Below are positions 16,780 to 26,069 of a DNA stretch of 39,244 nt, one piece after another. Within the stretch, counting starts at the first letter, position 1, and each line of letters opens with the position of its first letter. The position numbers and the translations under genes were made by a program. Source of the stretch: Trueperaceae bacterium (GTDB taxonomy: Bacteria; Deinococcota; Deinococci; Deinococcales; Trueperaceae). The notes beneath the pieces were generated by a model. It made no database searches. It saw only the letters and a list, made by a program, of their open reading frames with translations, and was not told the origin of the DNA. The DNA lies in the NCBI GenBank assembly GCA_013697735.1, contig JACCWH010000108.1, positions 1-39,244 of the forward strand, given 5' to 3'.

Positions 16780-18048
16780 ATGCGCCCCCCCGACCGGAGC
16801 GAGGAGATTCCGAAGCGCGACGTGACGGCCGTCGAGTTGCTCTGGCGGCACGTCTGGGTGCGTGCGATCGCCTACGTGCTCCTCGCGCTGTTCCTCCTCT
16901 ACGTGCTCGTGACGCAGCGCCATGTGTACGGGTTCGCGCTCCAGGTCGGCCTGATCGGTTTCCTGGTCGCCTACGTGTTCAACCCGGTGGTCGAGGCCCT
17001 CGGACGCGCCCGCGTCCCCCGCGGGCTCGCCGTGGTGATCGTCTACCTGCTGCTGCTGCAGGTGCTGGTGTTCGGGTCGGTGCTGCTCACGCAGGTGGTG
17101 GCGGAGACGGCGCGCTTCGTCGCGTTGGTGCCCAATGCGCTAGAGGAGTTCGGCGGCGTGCTCGGGCGGGTCAGCACGTGGTGGGGCGGCTTCGTGGATG
17201 CGCTACCGGAGTTCATGCAGGAACGCTTCGGTGTCGAGTCGGCCGACGACGACCTCGCGCTGCAGGCGCAGGAGCAGGTGGGAGCGTGGCTCACCGGCCT
17301 CGCGCAGGCGCTGAACCGTTTCCTCGAACGCATGGTGACGGAGGGCCCCACGGTGCTCCTCGCCGGCGCGACGACCATCATCTCGGCGACCTTCCAGGTG
17401 GTGCTCATCACCATCGCGAGCGCCTACTTCCTCTACGACTACCCCAAGATCACCGCCAACGTGCGCCGCTTCGTTCCGGTGCGGTGGCGTCCGCTGCACG
17501 CCGACCTGGCGCAGAAGGCCGACCGCGCCGTGGGCGGCTACCTCCGTGGTCAGCTCCTCATCACGATCATCCTCGGCTTCATCATCTGGATCGGTCTCTC
17601 GCTCGTGGGCGTTCCGTTGGCCGTTGCTATCTCGTTCCTGGCGGCGGTGTTCAACCTCGTGCCGTACCTCGGCCCCGTCGTCGGGACGATCCCGGCGGTG
17701 CTCCTCGGTTTCACCGTCTCACCGCTCACCGCGTTGCTCGCGCTCATCGTATTCCTGGTGGCGAACCAGATCGAAGCACACGTGCTCGGGCCGATGATCC
17801 TGGCGAAATCGACCGACATCCACCCCGTCACGGTGCTCATCTCCATCCTCATCGGCGTCGGCGCGATGGGCATCATCGGCGCGTTCATCGCCGTGCCGAT
17901 CGCGGCCCTCGCCAAGGTGCTCCTCGAGGACTACCTACTGACCCGCTCGGCGTACGTCGAGGTGAGCGCGGGCCCGGAGCCCCCGGAGGCGACGAGCGGT
18001 CAGCGGCTGCCGCCGAGCGACGCGGTCACCCGACCGCGCGTGCGCTGA
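16780..18048 (+). CDS. AI-2E family transporter (PerM/YhhT-like membrane protein)
   Basis: A 422-residue polytopic inner-membrane protein of the AI-2 exporter superfamily. Members include the autoinducer-2 exporter TqsA and Na+/H+ antiporter-like proteins, so the substrate is not determined. Eight or so hydrophobic segments are seen. The family-typical regions are VGLIGFLVAYVFNPVVEALGR, a soluble loop (about residues 115-190), SAYFLYDYPKI, GGYLRGQLLITIILGFIIWIGL and FNLVPYLGPVVGTIPAVLLG near 285-305, then QIEAHVLGPMILAKSTDIHPV. The ATG at 16780 has no evident Shine-Dalgarno. The open frame further upstream overlaps the 65-residue gene and does not look coding. The C-terminal tail is Pro/Ser-rich. 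Confidence 0.88.
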   Translation: MRPPDRSEEIPKRDVTAVELLWRHVWVRAIAYVLLALFLLYVLVTQRHVYGFALQVGLIGFLVAYVFNPVVEALGRARVPRGLAVVIVYLLLLQVLVFGSVLLTQVVAETARFVALVPNALEEFGGVLGRVSTWWGGFVDALPEFMQERFGVESADDDLALQAQEQVGAWLTGLAQALNRFLERMVTEGPTVLLAGATTIISATFQVVLITIASAYFLYDYPKITANVRRFVPVRWRPLHADLAQKADRAVGGYLRGQLLITIILGFIIWIGLSLVGVPLAVAISFLAAVFNLVPYLGPVVGTIPAVLLGFTVSPLTALLALIVFLVANQIEAHVLGPMILAKSTDIHPVTVLISILIGVGAMGIIGAFIAVPIAALAKVLLEDYLLTRSAYVEVSAGPEPPEATSGQRLPPSDAVTRPRVR

Positions 18049-18071
18049 GCCCTCGGTCTCCGCCGCCGCGC

Positions 18072-18088
18072 AGCACGTGCGCCGTGCT
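18072..18088. terminator. Possible bidirectional hairpin between convergent genes
   Basis: AGCACG and CGTGCT pair as a 6-bp stem around a 5-nt loop in the 52-base gap between the convergent AI-2E transporter and diguanylate cyclase genes. There is no T-tract on either side, so it is at best a weak or non-canonical terminator. Confidence 0.25.
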
Positions 18089-18100
18089 CGACCCTCGACC

Positions 18101-20236
18101 TCACCTTTCGCGTAGCTCGCGCACCAAGTCCTTGTGGTGGTACATGAGGTCGTCGGCGCGCCGCAGGAGCGAATCGGCGTTCTCGCCGTCTTCGGGGTAG
18201 GAGGCGGTCCCGAAGCTCGTGGTCATGCGCATGCCGCCGACCTCCACCTGTGCGATCGCGTCGGCGTAGCGCTGCGCGCCCGCGCCGGCGCCGTCGGGGC
18301 CGACCTCCGGGAGGATGACGGCGAACTCGTCGCCCCCCCACCGGAAGAGCCCGTCGAACGGCCGACGTTCGCGCCGCATCGCGTCGGCGACGAGCAGCAG
18401 CGCCCGGTCGCCGGCCTGGTGGCCGAGGCGATCGTTGACGTCCTTGAAGCCGTTCAGGTCGAGCATCACCACGCTCACGCGATGTGCGTGCCGATCCGCG
18501 CGCGCGAGCTCGCTCTGCAGGCGCTGGTTGAAGCCCTCGCGGTTGCCGAGCTTGGTCACCGGATCGGTCACCGCGCTCCGTTCGAGTGCCCGACGGTAGA
18601 CGGCCTGGCGGATGATGACCCCCGCCTGCTGGGCGAACGCCTCGGCGAGCCGGAGGCTGCTCGGGCCGAAGGCGTCGGTGCTGCTCAGGCTATCGACGTT
18701 CAGGATGCCCACGACCTCGGAGCCGTCGGTGACCGGGACGCAGAGGTTGGCGCGAATGTCGGCGACGCGCCCGCCCACGCTCAAGGCGTGCCGCTGCTGC
18801 GGATCGTCGCTGCCGGTCGAGAGGCTCACCATCGCGATCTCCGCCCCTCGTAGCACGCGCGGCGTGCCCTGCTCGAAGGCGCGCACACCGAGGCCGTGCC
18901 AGGCGACCTGGGCCCCGTGCGAGAGCGGTGGCATCGCCGCCAGCATGTCGAGGTCGTGGCCGACACTGGCGACGAAGCGATACCCGTCGTCCTTCCGGAT
19001 CATGATGCTCGCCGCGTCGGCTCCCGGTATCACGCGCACGGCCGCCTCGGTGACGTCGGCGTAGAGGTGCTCGGGATCCTCTGCCTGCGTCAGGCGCCGC
19101 GCGATGGCGAGGAGCTCGTGAAGCTGCTGGGTGAGTCGGACGCGCTCGAACACGCCCCCGAGGGCGCGGGTGGCGTTCGCGAGCAGCGCTCGCTCCTCGT
19201 GCGTCCACGGTCGCGGCGACGAGAAGGAGCAGGGCAGCAGCACGATCATCGGTTGGCCGGCGCCGTCCATCAGCGGCGCGAAGGCGATCGCGCGCAATCC
19301 CGTCGCGCGGAAGCGCGCATCGCGGCCGGCGACCCCGTAGTCCTCGACGAAGAGTGTCTCGCGACGTTCCCACGCCTCGGCGATGTATCCCGAGTCGGTC
19401 GGCAGACCGTCGGCGAGGGCCGTGACGATCGCGGCCGGCACGACCCCGCGCCGCGCGACGGAGCGGAAGCGGTCGTTCTGCAGCGTCACGGCGAGACCGG
19501 CGTCGAGGTCCAGCGCATCGATCAGCGTCGCAAGGGCGGTGAGCGCCGCATCCTCCAGCGCCTCGACCGGCTGCAAGCGCGTCTGCAGGCGAGCCACGAG
19601 CTCCCACTCGCGCTGCTGTGCGCGCAACGAGGTCACCGTCCCGAGCCACTGCAGCCGGTCTTCGACGAGGCGGGCGAATGCCTGCAGCGTGTCGTGGTCG
19701 GTGGGATCGAAGGGATCGGTGGCGTCGCGCTCGAATTCCAGCACCGCCACAAGTGTGGCGTTCACGACGATCGGAAACCCCGCCAGGCTGCGTCCTCGGG
19801 TGCTGTCGTCCGGCCGCCGTGGTCCACGGCGACTACGTCCGTACGTGCGCGAGAGGACGTGGGCTGCGGGCGCGACCCGGAGCGCCGTGGAGGTCGTCGG
19901 CCGGTCGGCGGCGAGTTCGGCGGAGCGACCGTCGCGCGCCACCATCGGCCGAAGGCCGTCCGTTCCGGCGACGAGCACCGTGGCCGTGCGCACGCGCATG
20001 AGTCGATGGGCGAGCTCGGGGAGTATGCCGAGCACGGCCCGCGGGTCGTCGATGGCCTCGAGCTCGCGCGCCGACTCGATCAGCAGACGCGCGCGCTCGG
20101 CACTGCGGAGCTCAGAAGCCGCGCTGCGCCGCCACAACACGATCACTCTCGCCCCCGCCGCCCACGTGCCGAGCAGGAGTGCCAGCAGCCCCCAGGTGAC
20201 CGTGTCTGCGCTCCAGATGCCGACGCCCTCCATCAC
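18101..20236 (-). CDS. Diguanylate cyclase with three GAF-type sensor domains
   Basis: A 711-residue signalling protein predicted to make cyclic di-GMP from two GTP. An N-terminal hydrophobic segment (about residues 10-32) could anchor it. Three GAF-like modules follow (about 55-190, 205-370 and 385-550), then a GGDEF domain with TDPVTKLGNREGF, MLDLNGFKDVND and an intact RWGGDEFAVIL. An RPFD sequence five residues before GGDEF is a canonical inhibitory I-site (RxxD), so product inhibition is likely. No EAL domain is present. The frame also has a GTG at 20242 and an ATG at 20233. GTG at 20236 is chosen because TATTAT ends exactly 6 nt before it. It diverges from ftsK. Confidence 0.9.
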   Translation of the reverse strand: MMEGVGIWSADTVTWGLLALLLGTWAAGARVIVLWRRSAASELRSAERARLLIESARELEAIDDPRAVLGILPELAHRLMRVRTATVLVAGTDGLRPMVARDGRSAELAADRPTTSTALRVAPAAHVLSRTYGRSRRGPRRPDDSTRGRSLAGFPIVVNATLVAVLEFERDATDPFDPTDHDTLQAFARLVEDRLQWLGTVTSLRAQQREWELVARLQTRLQPVEALEDAALTALATLIDALDLDAGLAVTLQNDRFRSVARRGVVPAAIVTALADGLPTDSGYIAEAWERRETLFVEDYGVAGRDARFRATGLRAIAFAPLMDGAGQPMIVLLPCSFSSPRPWTHEERALLANATRALGGVFERVRLTQQLHELLAIARRLTQAEDPEHLYADVTEAAVRVIPGADAASIMIRKDDGYRFVASVGHDLDMLAAMPPLSHGAQVAWHGLGVRAFEQGTPRVLRGAEIAMVSLSTGSDDPQQRHALSVGGRVADIRANLCVPVTDGSEVVGILNVDSLSSTDAFGPSSLRLAEAFAQQAGVIIRQAVYRRALERSAVTDPVTKLGNREGFNQRLQSELARADRHAHRVSVVMLDLNGFKDVNDRLGHQAGDRALLLVADAMRRERRPFDGLFRWGGDEFAVILPEVGPDGAGAGAQRYADAIAQVEVGGMRMTTSFGTASYPEDGENADSLLRRADDLMYHHKDLVRELRER

Positions 20237-20242
20237 GCCCAC

Positions 20243-20248
20243 ATAATA
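20243..20248 (-). promoter_or_regulatory. Leaderless -10 element of the diguanylate cyclase gene
   Basis: TATTAT on the minus strand, 6 nt before the GTG at 20236. It abuts the alternative GTG at 20242, which could therefore not be transcribed from it. Confidence 0.55.
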
Positions 20249-20278
20249 GGGTTGCGCGCGTGAGAGATAGCTCGCTCT

Positions 20279-20299
20279 CGTCGGGCGGCACGCCCGACG
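20279..20299. promoter_or_regulatory. Perfect 9-bp inverted repeat upstream of ftsK
   Basis: CGTCGGGCG and CGCCCGACG are separated by 3 nt. The repeat ends 5 nt before the TAGACT element of ftsK and covers the position of its -35 region, so a repressor or activator site is plausible. It is upstream of the predicted transcript start, so it is not an attenuator in the ftsK mRNA. The regulator is unknown. Confidence 0.45.
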
Positions 20300-20304
20300 C
20301 GCGC

Positions 20305-20310
20305 TAGACT
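20305..20310 (+). promoter_or_regulatory. Leaderless -10 element of ftsK
   Basis: TAGACT, followed by 7 nt and the GTG at 20318. Confidence 0.6.
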
Positions 20311-20317
20311 GGCCACC

Positions 20318-23300
20318 GTGGCGAAGCGGACGACGATACCAGCGAAGGGGGGGCGCAGGCGTGCCAAGGGGTCAGCGTCCTCGCGAGCCTTCGACCTCGA
20401 GGCCGTCGGTCTCGTGCTCCTCGCCGCCGGACTCGCCCTCCTCGGCCTGCTCGTCCCGCTGGTCCCTTCGGGCGAACTCGGCGTGCAGGTCCGCGGCGCC
20501 CTCATGGGCCCCGTGGGCGTCGGCGCCTGGGCGCTACCGTGGCCGTTCGTGGTCCTCGGGGCGCTCTTCCTCATCCGTCGCAATCCCAAAGCGTGGCCGC
20601 GTGTCCTCGCGGGCTACGCGCTCGGAGCCGCGGGCCTCTGGGGTTTCGCCATGCTCGCCGCTCCCGCCGCCACGGGCGCGTGGGGAACCGCGCTCCGCGC
20701 GTCACTCACCGGGGCGGCGGGTGCGCTCGCGGCGGTGCCCGCGTTCGTGCTGCTCACGTTGGGAATCGAGCTGGTGTTCGCGCTACGGCCGACGCGCATC
20801 ATACGGGGCATCCTGCACGCACTCGTGCGCGGGGTGCGCGCGGTTTGGTCGGGACTGATGGCCTGGCGACGGCGCGCGCGCACGCGGGCGGCCTTCCTCG
20901 CCGACGTGGCGCAGGTGCGGCACGACCTCACCGAGCTCGACCGCGACCTCGCGGCGCTCGAGGGGCTCTATGCCGTGAGCAACGAGCTCACCCGTTGGCG
21001 GGGGAGTGTCAGGGAGACGCTCAAACGCCTCGGGCGTGCGGACGACGCTGCTCTGCACGACGCCCGCGCCGACGCGACCGCGTGGGGGAGCGCCGTGCGC
21101 GACTTCGCGCGCGACCGCGCAGCCGAGATGGCGGTGCGGTTCCGCGACGAAGGGGCGCGGCCGGTACCCCTCGACTTCGACGGCGACGGGGCCGGGAGCG
21201 GCGTGCGCGCCGATGCCTTCGAGACCTGGGTCCGCTCACTCAAGGCCTCCCTCGACGACACCGTCGACGCCCCCGTCGCCAGCGGGCGGGCGCTCGACCG
21301 CCTCCGGAGCGCGCTGATGCTCGACCTCACCGCGCTCGCCGACCGGCACCGCCGCCTGACGCGAGAACGCGACCTCTCGGAGCGCGGCCTGGAGCGCATG
21401 ACACCGCGAGAGCTCGCCAAGGCCTCGGCCGGGCACGCGACGCGGCAGAGCGCCTACCGCGCCGTCGAAGGGTCGGCCCAGACGTTGACCGCATCCGTCG
21501 CGGTGCTCGACGACTGGCGCGCCCACGTCGACGCCGTCGTTCGCGCGGTCGCCGACCACCCCGAAGCCCAGGAGATCGCGGATTACGACCGGACCCTCGC
21601 AGAGACGCTGCGCGAGCGCGGGCGCGACGAGCTCGACGCCCTCGATGGTTGGTCGGAGGCGCTCGAGGCAGTCGTGGCGCGGGCACGCGAGGACGAGGTG
21701 CTGCGTGCGCGTCGACGCGCGGAGGCCGCCGCTGCCGCGCAGGCAGCCGCACTCGCTGCCGAGCTCGAGGCCGCCCACGTGGCCGGGGCGTTCGACGACG
21801 AGGATGCCGAGGCGGTCGCAGCGGCGAGCCTCGACGAGGCCCTCCTCGACGAGGAGCACGTGCACGTGGGCGAGCGGGTGGCGTGGGTCACGGACGACGA
21901 TTCGCATGCGCCCCATCGGGACCGTGAGCGGGCCCGTGAGCGGCCCCATGGGCCGGGTGCCCCTGTGCGCCCAGCGCACGTCGGGGGCGACGATCCGCCA
22001 TGGGCGGTCGAGCGGCCGCCGGCGACGCGCGAGCACGGCACGGCGACCGCCGTCCGGGTCCGGGCGCCGGACGGTGACGAGGGGGGGCGCGAGGCCGTCG
22101 GCGGCATTCCGATCGAGCGTCCGGCCTCCGATCTCCTCGATCCCCCAGAGGTCAGCCGCGACGACCCAGGGCTGCTCGCGCGCGAGGTGCGCGAGCGCGT
22201 CGCCAAGATCGACGCCACGTTGAACAACTTCAAGCTCTCGGGTCGCGTGGTGGCGTCGGTGCGGGGTCCGTCCGTCACGCGCTTCGAGGTCGAGCCGGCG
22301 CCGGGCGAGAAGATCAGCCGCTTCGCCAACCTCTCCGACGACCTCGCCCTCGCGATGGCGGTCGGCTCCGTCCGAATCGAGGCTCCCATCCCGGGCAAGA
22401 GCGTGATCGGACTCGAGGTCCCCAACGCCAACCGCGATCTGATCCGCTTCCGTGAAGCGGTCGAGTCGCCCTCGTACCGCCGCTCGAAATCGCGCCTCCC
22501 GCTCATCCTCGGCCGTTCGATCGATGGCGAGATGATGGTCGGCGATCTCGCGCGCATGCCCCACCTGCTGATCGCCGGCTCGACGGGCTCGGGCAAGTCG
22601 GTGGCGGTGAACACGCTCATCGGGTCGCTCCTCTACCGCTTCCTCCCCACCGAGATGCGGTTCCTCATGATCGACCCGAAGATGGTGGAGCTCACGCCCT
22701 TCGACGGCATCCCGCACCTCATCCGTCCGGTGGTGACCAATCCGAGCGACGCCGCCGGCGTGCTGCTCGGCACCGTCTCGCACATGGAGCGGCGTTACAA
22801 GATGATGTCGAAGATCGGGGCGAAGAACCTCGACCAGTACAATGCCAAGGCACGCAACCTCGACCTGCCGGAGCTGCCCTTCATCGTCATCGTGATCGAC
22901 GAGCTCGCCGACCTGATGATCACCAGCCCGAAGGAGGTCGAGAGCGCGATCATGCGTCTCGCGCAGATGGCGCGCGCCACCGGGATGCACCTGATCCTCG
23001 CCACGCAGCGCCCGTCGGTCGACATCCTCACCAGCCTGATCAAGGTGAACGTCCCCGCGCGCCTCGCGTTCGCCGTCTCGAGCGGATTCGACTCCCGGAC
23101 CATCCTCGACACCATGGGGGCCGAGCGCCTGATCGGCCTCGGAGACGCACTCTTCTACCAGCCCGGCCTGGTGAAGCCGGTGCGCATCCAAGGTCCGTTC
23201 GTGAGCGAGTCGGAGATCGGCGCCCTGGCGAGCTTCCTGCGTCGACAGTTCTTCGAGGACGAGTTCGTGGAGGCGTACGGGTCGGATTTCGAGCCGGTCT

Positions 23301-23554
23301 CGAGCGACGACAGCGACGCCAGCGGCTACGTCGACTGGAACGACGACAAGTTGCGCGTGGCGGCGGAGATGGTGATCAACGAGGGTCAGGCGTCGGTGTC
23401 GCGGCTCCAGCGCCGACTACAGGTGGGGCATGCGCGCGCCGGCAAGCTGATGGACTCGCTCGAGTCGCTCGGCGTGGTGGGGCCGCACACGGGATCGAAA
23501 CCGCGCGAGGTGCTGATCGCCTTCGAGGAGCTGCCGAACGTCTTCGGTAAGTAG
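20318..23554 (+). CDS. ftsK: DNA translocase FtsK
   Basis: A 1078-residue FtsK/SpoIIIE translocase that pumps chromosomal DNA at the division septum and links chromosome segregation to cytokinesis. The N-terminus has about four membrane segments (about residues 25-165). A long linker (about 185-620) follows, rich in Ala, Arg, Glu and Asp with coiled-coil-like heptads and then an acidic, His/Pro-rich part. The motor has [17 protein letters not shown] (Walker A, about 750-766) and [13 protein letters not shown] (Walker B, about 854-866). The gamma winged helix is at about 1005-1078 ([28 protein letters not shown], given in part). The start codon is GTG with TAGACT 7 nt upstream. Confidence 0.95.
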   Translation: MAKRTTIPAKGGRRRAKGSASSRAFDLEAVGLVLLAAGLALLGLLVPLVPSGELGVQVRGALMGPVGVGAWALPWPFVVLGALFLIRRNPKAWPRVLAGYALGAAGLWGFAMLAAPAATGAWGTALRASLTGAAGALAAVPAFVLLTLGIELVFALRPTRIIRGILHALVRGVRAVWSGLMAWRRRARTRAAFLADVAQVRHDLTELDRDLAALEGLYAVSNELTRWRGSVRETLKRLGRADDAALHDARADATAWGSAVRDFARDRAAEMAVRFRDEGARPVPLDFDGDGAGSGVRADAFETWVRSLKASLDDTVDAPVASGRALDRLRSALMLDLTALADRHRRLTRERDLSERGLERMTPRELAKASAGHATRQSAYRAVEGSAQTLTASVAVLDDWRAHVDAVVRAVADHPEAQEIADYDRTLAETLRERGRDELDALDGWSEALEAVVARAREDEVLRARRRAEAAAAAQAAALAAELEAAHVAGAFDDEDAEAVAAASLDEALLDEEHVHVGERVAWVTDDDSHAPHRDRERARERPHGPGAPVRPAHVGGDDPPWAVERPPATREHGTATAVRVRAPDGDEGGREAVGGIPIERPASDLLDPPEVSRDDPGLLAREVRERVAKIDATLNNFKLSGRVVASVRGPSVTRFEVEPAPGEKISRFANLSDDLALAMAVGSVRIEAPIPGKSVIGLEVPNANRDLIRFREAVESPSYRRSKSRLPLILGRSIDGEMMVGDLARMPHLLIAGSTGSGKSVAVNTLIGSLLYRFLPTEMRFLMIDPKMVELTPFDGIPHLIRPVVTNPSDAAGVLLGTVSHMERRYKMMSKIGAKNLDQYNAKARNLDLPELPFIVIVIDELADLMITSPKEVESAIMRLAQMARATGMHLILATQRPSVDILTSLIKVNVPARLAFAVSSGFDSRTILDTMGAERLIGLGDALFYQPGLVKPVRIQGPFVSESEIGALASFLRRQFFEDEFVEAYGSDFEPVSSDDSDASGYVDWNDDKLRVAAEMVINEGQASVSRLQRRLQVGHARAGKLMDSLESLGVVGPHTGSKPREVLIAFEELPNVFGK

Positions 23555-23617
23555 GCGAGCGGCTCGCGACGAGCGCCGCTGCGCGCCGACCCCGGACGCT
23601 GCGGGAGGCCGCACGGA

Positions 23618-23623
23618 TAGACT
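23618..23623 (+). promoter_or_regulatory. Leaderless -10 element of the mreD-mrdA-minC operon
   Basis: TAGACT, followed by 5 nt and the GTG at 23629. It lies in the 74-base gap after ftsK, which also begins with an inverted repeat (GCGAG/CTCGC around 23555-23567) that might help separate the two transcripts. Confidence 0.55.
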
Positions 23624-23628
23624 AGGGC

Positions 23629-24123
23629 GTGAGGTTGGCGCTCTTCTACTTCGTCCTGGTCGTGACCCAGGGATTCCTGTCGACCATCATGGCGCCGCTT
23701 CCGGCCCCCGATCTCTTCCTCATCGGCGTGTTGATCCTCCTGTACCGCGTGCCGGGCTGGCAGCTCGTGCTCTTCGGCTACGGCGCCGGGCTCCTCCAAG
23801 ACGTGATCGGACACGGTGCGCTCGGCGTGCATGCCCTCGGTCTCGCCGGCGCGGCGCTCGTCGCCACCACCGTGCGTTCACAGCTGTCGCAGTCGGGCTT
23901 CCTCGAGCGCTCGCTCGCGGTGGTCGCTGCCGTGGTGGGGAAGTGGGTGGTCGTGTCGGTGCTCCTGATCTGGCTCGCCGGTGGGACCTCGAGCCTCGGC
24001 TCGGTGGCTCCCGTAGCGGCGGTCGACGTCGCGTTCACGGTGGTGGCGGCGACCGTCTTGCTTCCCTGGGGTTACGCGCTGCTCGCTCGCACGGCGATGC
24101 TCCAACGGCGTGAGCTCCTGTGA
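23629..24123 (+). CDS. mreD: Rod shape-determining protein MreD
   Basis: A 164-residue membrane protein with five to six hydrophobic segments, matching MreD, a part of the elongasome with MreB, MreC, RodA and PBP2. The PDLFLIGVLILLYRVPG opening and the GLLQDVIGHGALGVHALG box (about residues 53-70, compare the QDxxxGxxLGxxAL pattern of MreD) are the best evidence. The family is poorly conserved, so context matters: the stop overlaps the mrdA start by 4 nt (GTGA). MreB and MreC genes are not in the window. Confidence 0.8.
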   Translation: MRLALFYFVLVVTQGFLSTIMAPLPAPDLFLIGVLILLYRVPGWQLVLFGYGAGLLQDVIGHGALGVHALGLAGAALVATTVRSQLSQSGFLERSLAVVAAVVGKWVVVSVLLIWLAGGTSSLGSVAPVAAVDVAFTVVAATVLLPWGYALLARTAMLQRRELL

Positions 24124-26069
24124 GGCGCGGTCGCGCTCGAGGTGAGGCCGGTGGGCGCCGTGCGACCGACCCGAAACGGAGTACGGAACGCCGTCGCCCC
24201 TTCGTCGGCAAGCACGCGCCGAAGGAGGTCGTTCCCGGGATGCGCAAACCCGAACACGACCCCACCGAGCAGATCCTGCCGCGCGTTCGCGTGGTGCTCG
24301 CGCTGTTGCTCTCGATCATGGTCATCTTCACCGGCCGGCTCATGTACCTGCAGATCGCGCAGGCCGAGGAGCTCAAGGAGCGCAGCGAGCAGAACGTGAT
24401 GCAGGAGCGGCGGATCACGCCGTTGCGCGGACGCATCCTGGCGCGCGACGGCACGGTGCTCGCCGACAACCGCGTCGCCTACGATCTCATGTACTGGGGC
24501 GGCGAGATCGACGGCTGGGACCGGCTGCAGGCATTCCTGCAACTCGATGCCGAGCCGAGAGCGCCCGATGCGACCCGGCCCGAGGAGCGGCTCAACGGCG
24601 CGGTGCTCGCCTGGAACATCCCCGACGAGCTGGTGCCGGCCGTCGAAGAGCGCATCGCTGGGCTGGCGAACCTCTACCTCCGCGAGCGCATCGAACGGAC
24701 CTACCCCACCAATCTCGCCGCGCAGGTGATCGGCTACACCTCCCAGGCCGACCCGGCGCGGAACCCGGGCTACGGCGTGGAGGACCTCGCCGGGGTGATG
24801 GGGATCGAGGCGACGTGGGAGGCGGATCTCTTCGGCGCCGCCGGCACGCAACTCGTGCACGTCGACCACCGCGGCGCCCCGCTGCGCTCGCAGGTGATCG
24901 AGAGCGCGACCCCCGGCAACGACGTGATGCTCACGATCGATCCATCGCTGCAACGACTCGCCGAGGACGTGCTCCATACCGCGCTCGATTACGTCAACAC
25001 CGACCGACGTCGCGTGGGGCTCCCCACCGAGAGCGTGGTGCACGGCGCCATCGTCGCCTACGACCCGCGAACCGGCGAGGTGCTGGCGATGGCGTCGTCG
25101 CCGACGTTCGACCAGAACGTATTCTCGAAGCGCCCGATCGATCCCGATGCGGTGGGGGCGTACCTCACCGACGGCACGCACAAGCCGCTGCAGAACCGCG
25201 CCGTCGAAGCCTACGCCCCGGCGTCGACCTTCAAGCTCGTCACCTCCCTCGCGCTGCTCGACGGCGGCTGGATCTCACCGTCGTCGCGCTTTCCGTGCAC
25301 CGCCACGTATCGGCTCGGCGGCATCACGTTCCACAACTGGGCGACCTACGACAAGGGGATGTACGACGTCCGAAACGCCATCGCCGACTCGTGCAACACC
25401 TTCTTCTGGCACGCAGTCACCTCGACACCCAACGCGACGCGCGGCTGGGGTCCCTTCATGGAGCAGGAGGTGGCGCTCGCGCGCGCGCTCGGGTTCGGGG
25501 CGCCGGTCGGCGTCGGCCTGCAGGAGGAGCGCTCGGGACGCATCCCCGACGAGGCGTGGGTGCGTGCCCAACCGCAATACGAACACGGTTGGCTCCCCGG
25601 CTTCACCATGAACTCCGTGATCGGGCAGGGAGACGTGCTCGCGACGCCCACCCAGATCGTGCAGCTCATCGGGACGCTCGCGCTCGACGGCCACCAGGTG
25701 CAGCCGCACCTCGTCCGCCAGATCGGCGAGCACCCGACCTACGTCGATACCGTCTCGGTCTCGGGGCAGAATTGGCGCACGCTCAAGGAGGGCATGCGAA
25801 TGATGTTCACCGATTACCCGTCACGCTCGGTGCTGGGGCCCGGCGTCTTCCCGGTCGACGTGGCAGGGAAGACCGGTACCGCGCAGACGCCGCGCGGCCC
25901 CGACTACACGCATGCCTGGTTCATGGGCTACGGTCCGGTCGCCGATCCCGAGATCGCACTGGCCGTCTTCATCGAGTACGGAGGGTCGAGCTCGCGCGTG
26001 TCGGTGCCGATCGCCCGCGACTTCTTCGCCGGCTACTTCGCCCCGCCGAGCGTCGAGGCGACGCGATGA
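24120..26069 (+). CDS. mrdA: Penicillin-binding protein 2 (elongation transpeptidase)
   Basis: A 649-residue class B penicillin-binding protein that cross-links peptidoglycan during lateral wall growth. After about 55 basic cytoplasmic residues comes one membrane helix (VVLALLLSIMVIFTGRLMYL, about 59-78). The pedestal domain with RGRILARDGTVLADN follows, then the transpeptidase domain. The active-site motifs are complete: PASTFKLV (SxxK, about 367-374), SCN in ADSCNTFF (about 422-429) and KTGTAQ (about 584-589). EDLAGVMGIEATWE is typical of PBP2. The GTG start overlaps the mreD stop and the stop overlaps minC by 4 nt. The basic N-terminal tail is longer than in most PBP2 proteins; starts further in, such as MRKPEHD at 24240, are possible. 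Confidence 0.93.
   Translation: MRRGRARGEAGGRRATDPKRSTERRRPFVGKHAPKEVVPGMRKPEHDPTEQILPRVRVVLALLLSIMVIFTGRLMYLQIAQAEELKERSEQNVMQERRITPLRGRILARDGTVLADNRVAYDLMYWGGEIDGWDRLQAFLQLDAEPRAPDATRPEERLNGAVLAWNIPDELVPAVEERIAGLANLYLRERIERTYPTNLAAQVIGYTSQADPARNPGYGVEDLAGVMGIEATWEADLFGAAGTQLVHVDHRGAPLRSQVIESATPGNDVMLTIDPSLQRLAEDVLHTALDYVNTDRRRVGLPTESVVHGAIVAYDPRTGEVLAMASSPTFDQNVFSKRPIDPDAVGAYLTDGTHKPLQNRAVEAYAPASTFKLVTSLALLDGGWISPSSRFPCTATYRLGGITFHNWATYDKGMYDVRNAIADSCNTFFWHAVTSTPNATRGWGPFMEQEVALARALGFGAPVGVGLQEERSGRIPDEAWVRAQPQYEHGWLPGFTMNSVIGQGDVLATPTQIVQLIGTLALDGHQVQPHLVRQIGEHPTYVDTVSVSGQNWRTLKEGMRMMFTDYPSRSVLGPGVFPVDVAGKTGTAQTPRGPDYTHAWFMGYGPVADPEIALAVFIEYGGSSSRVSVPIARDFFAGYFAPPSVEATR

Noticed and set aside
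21900-21960. Short tandem-like repeat of CGTGAGCGG units in ftsK
   Set aside because: Two imperfect copies within Arg-rich coding sequence; codon repetition explains it.
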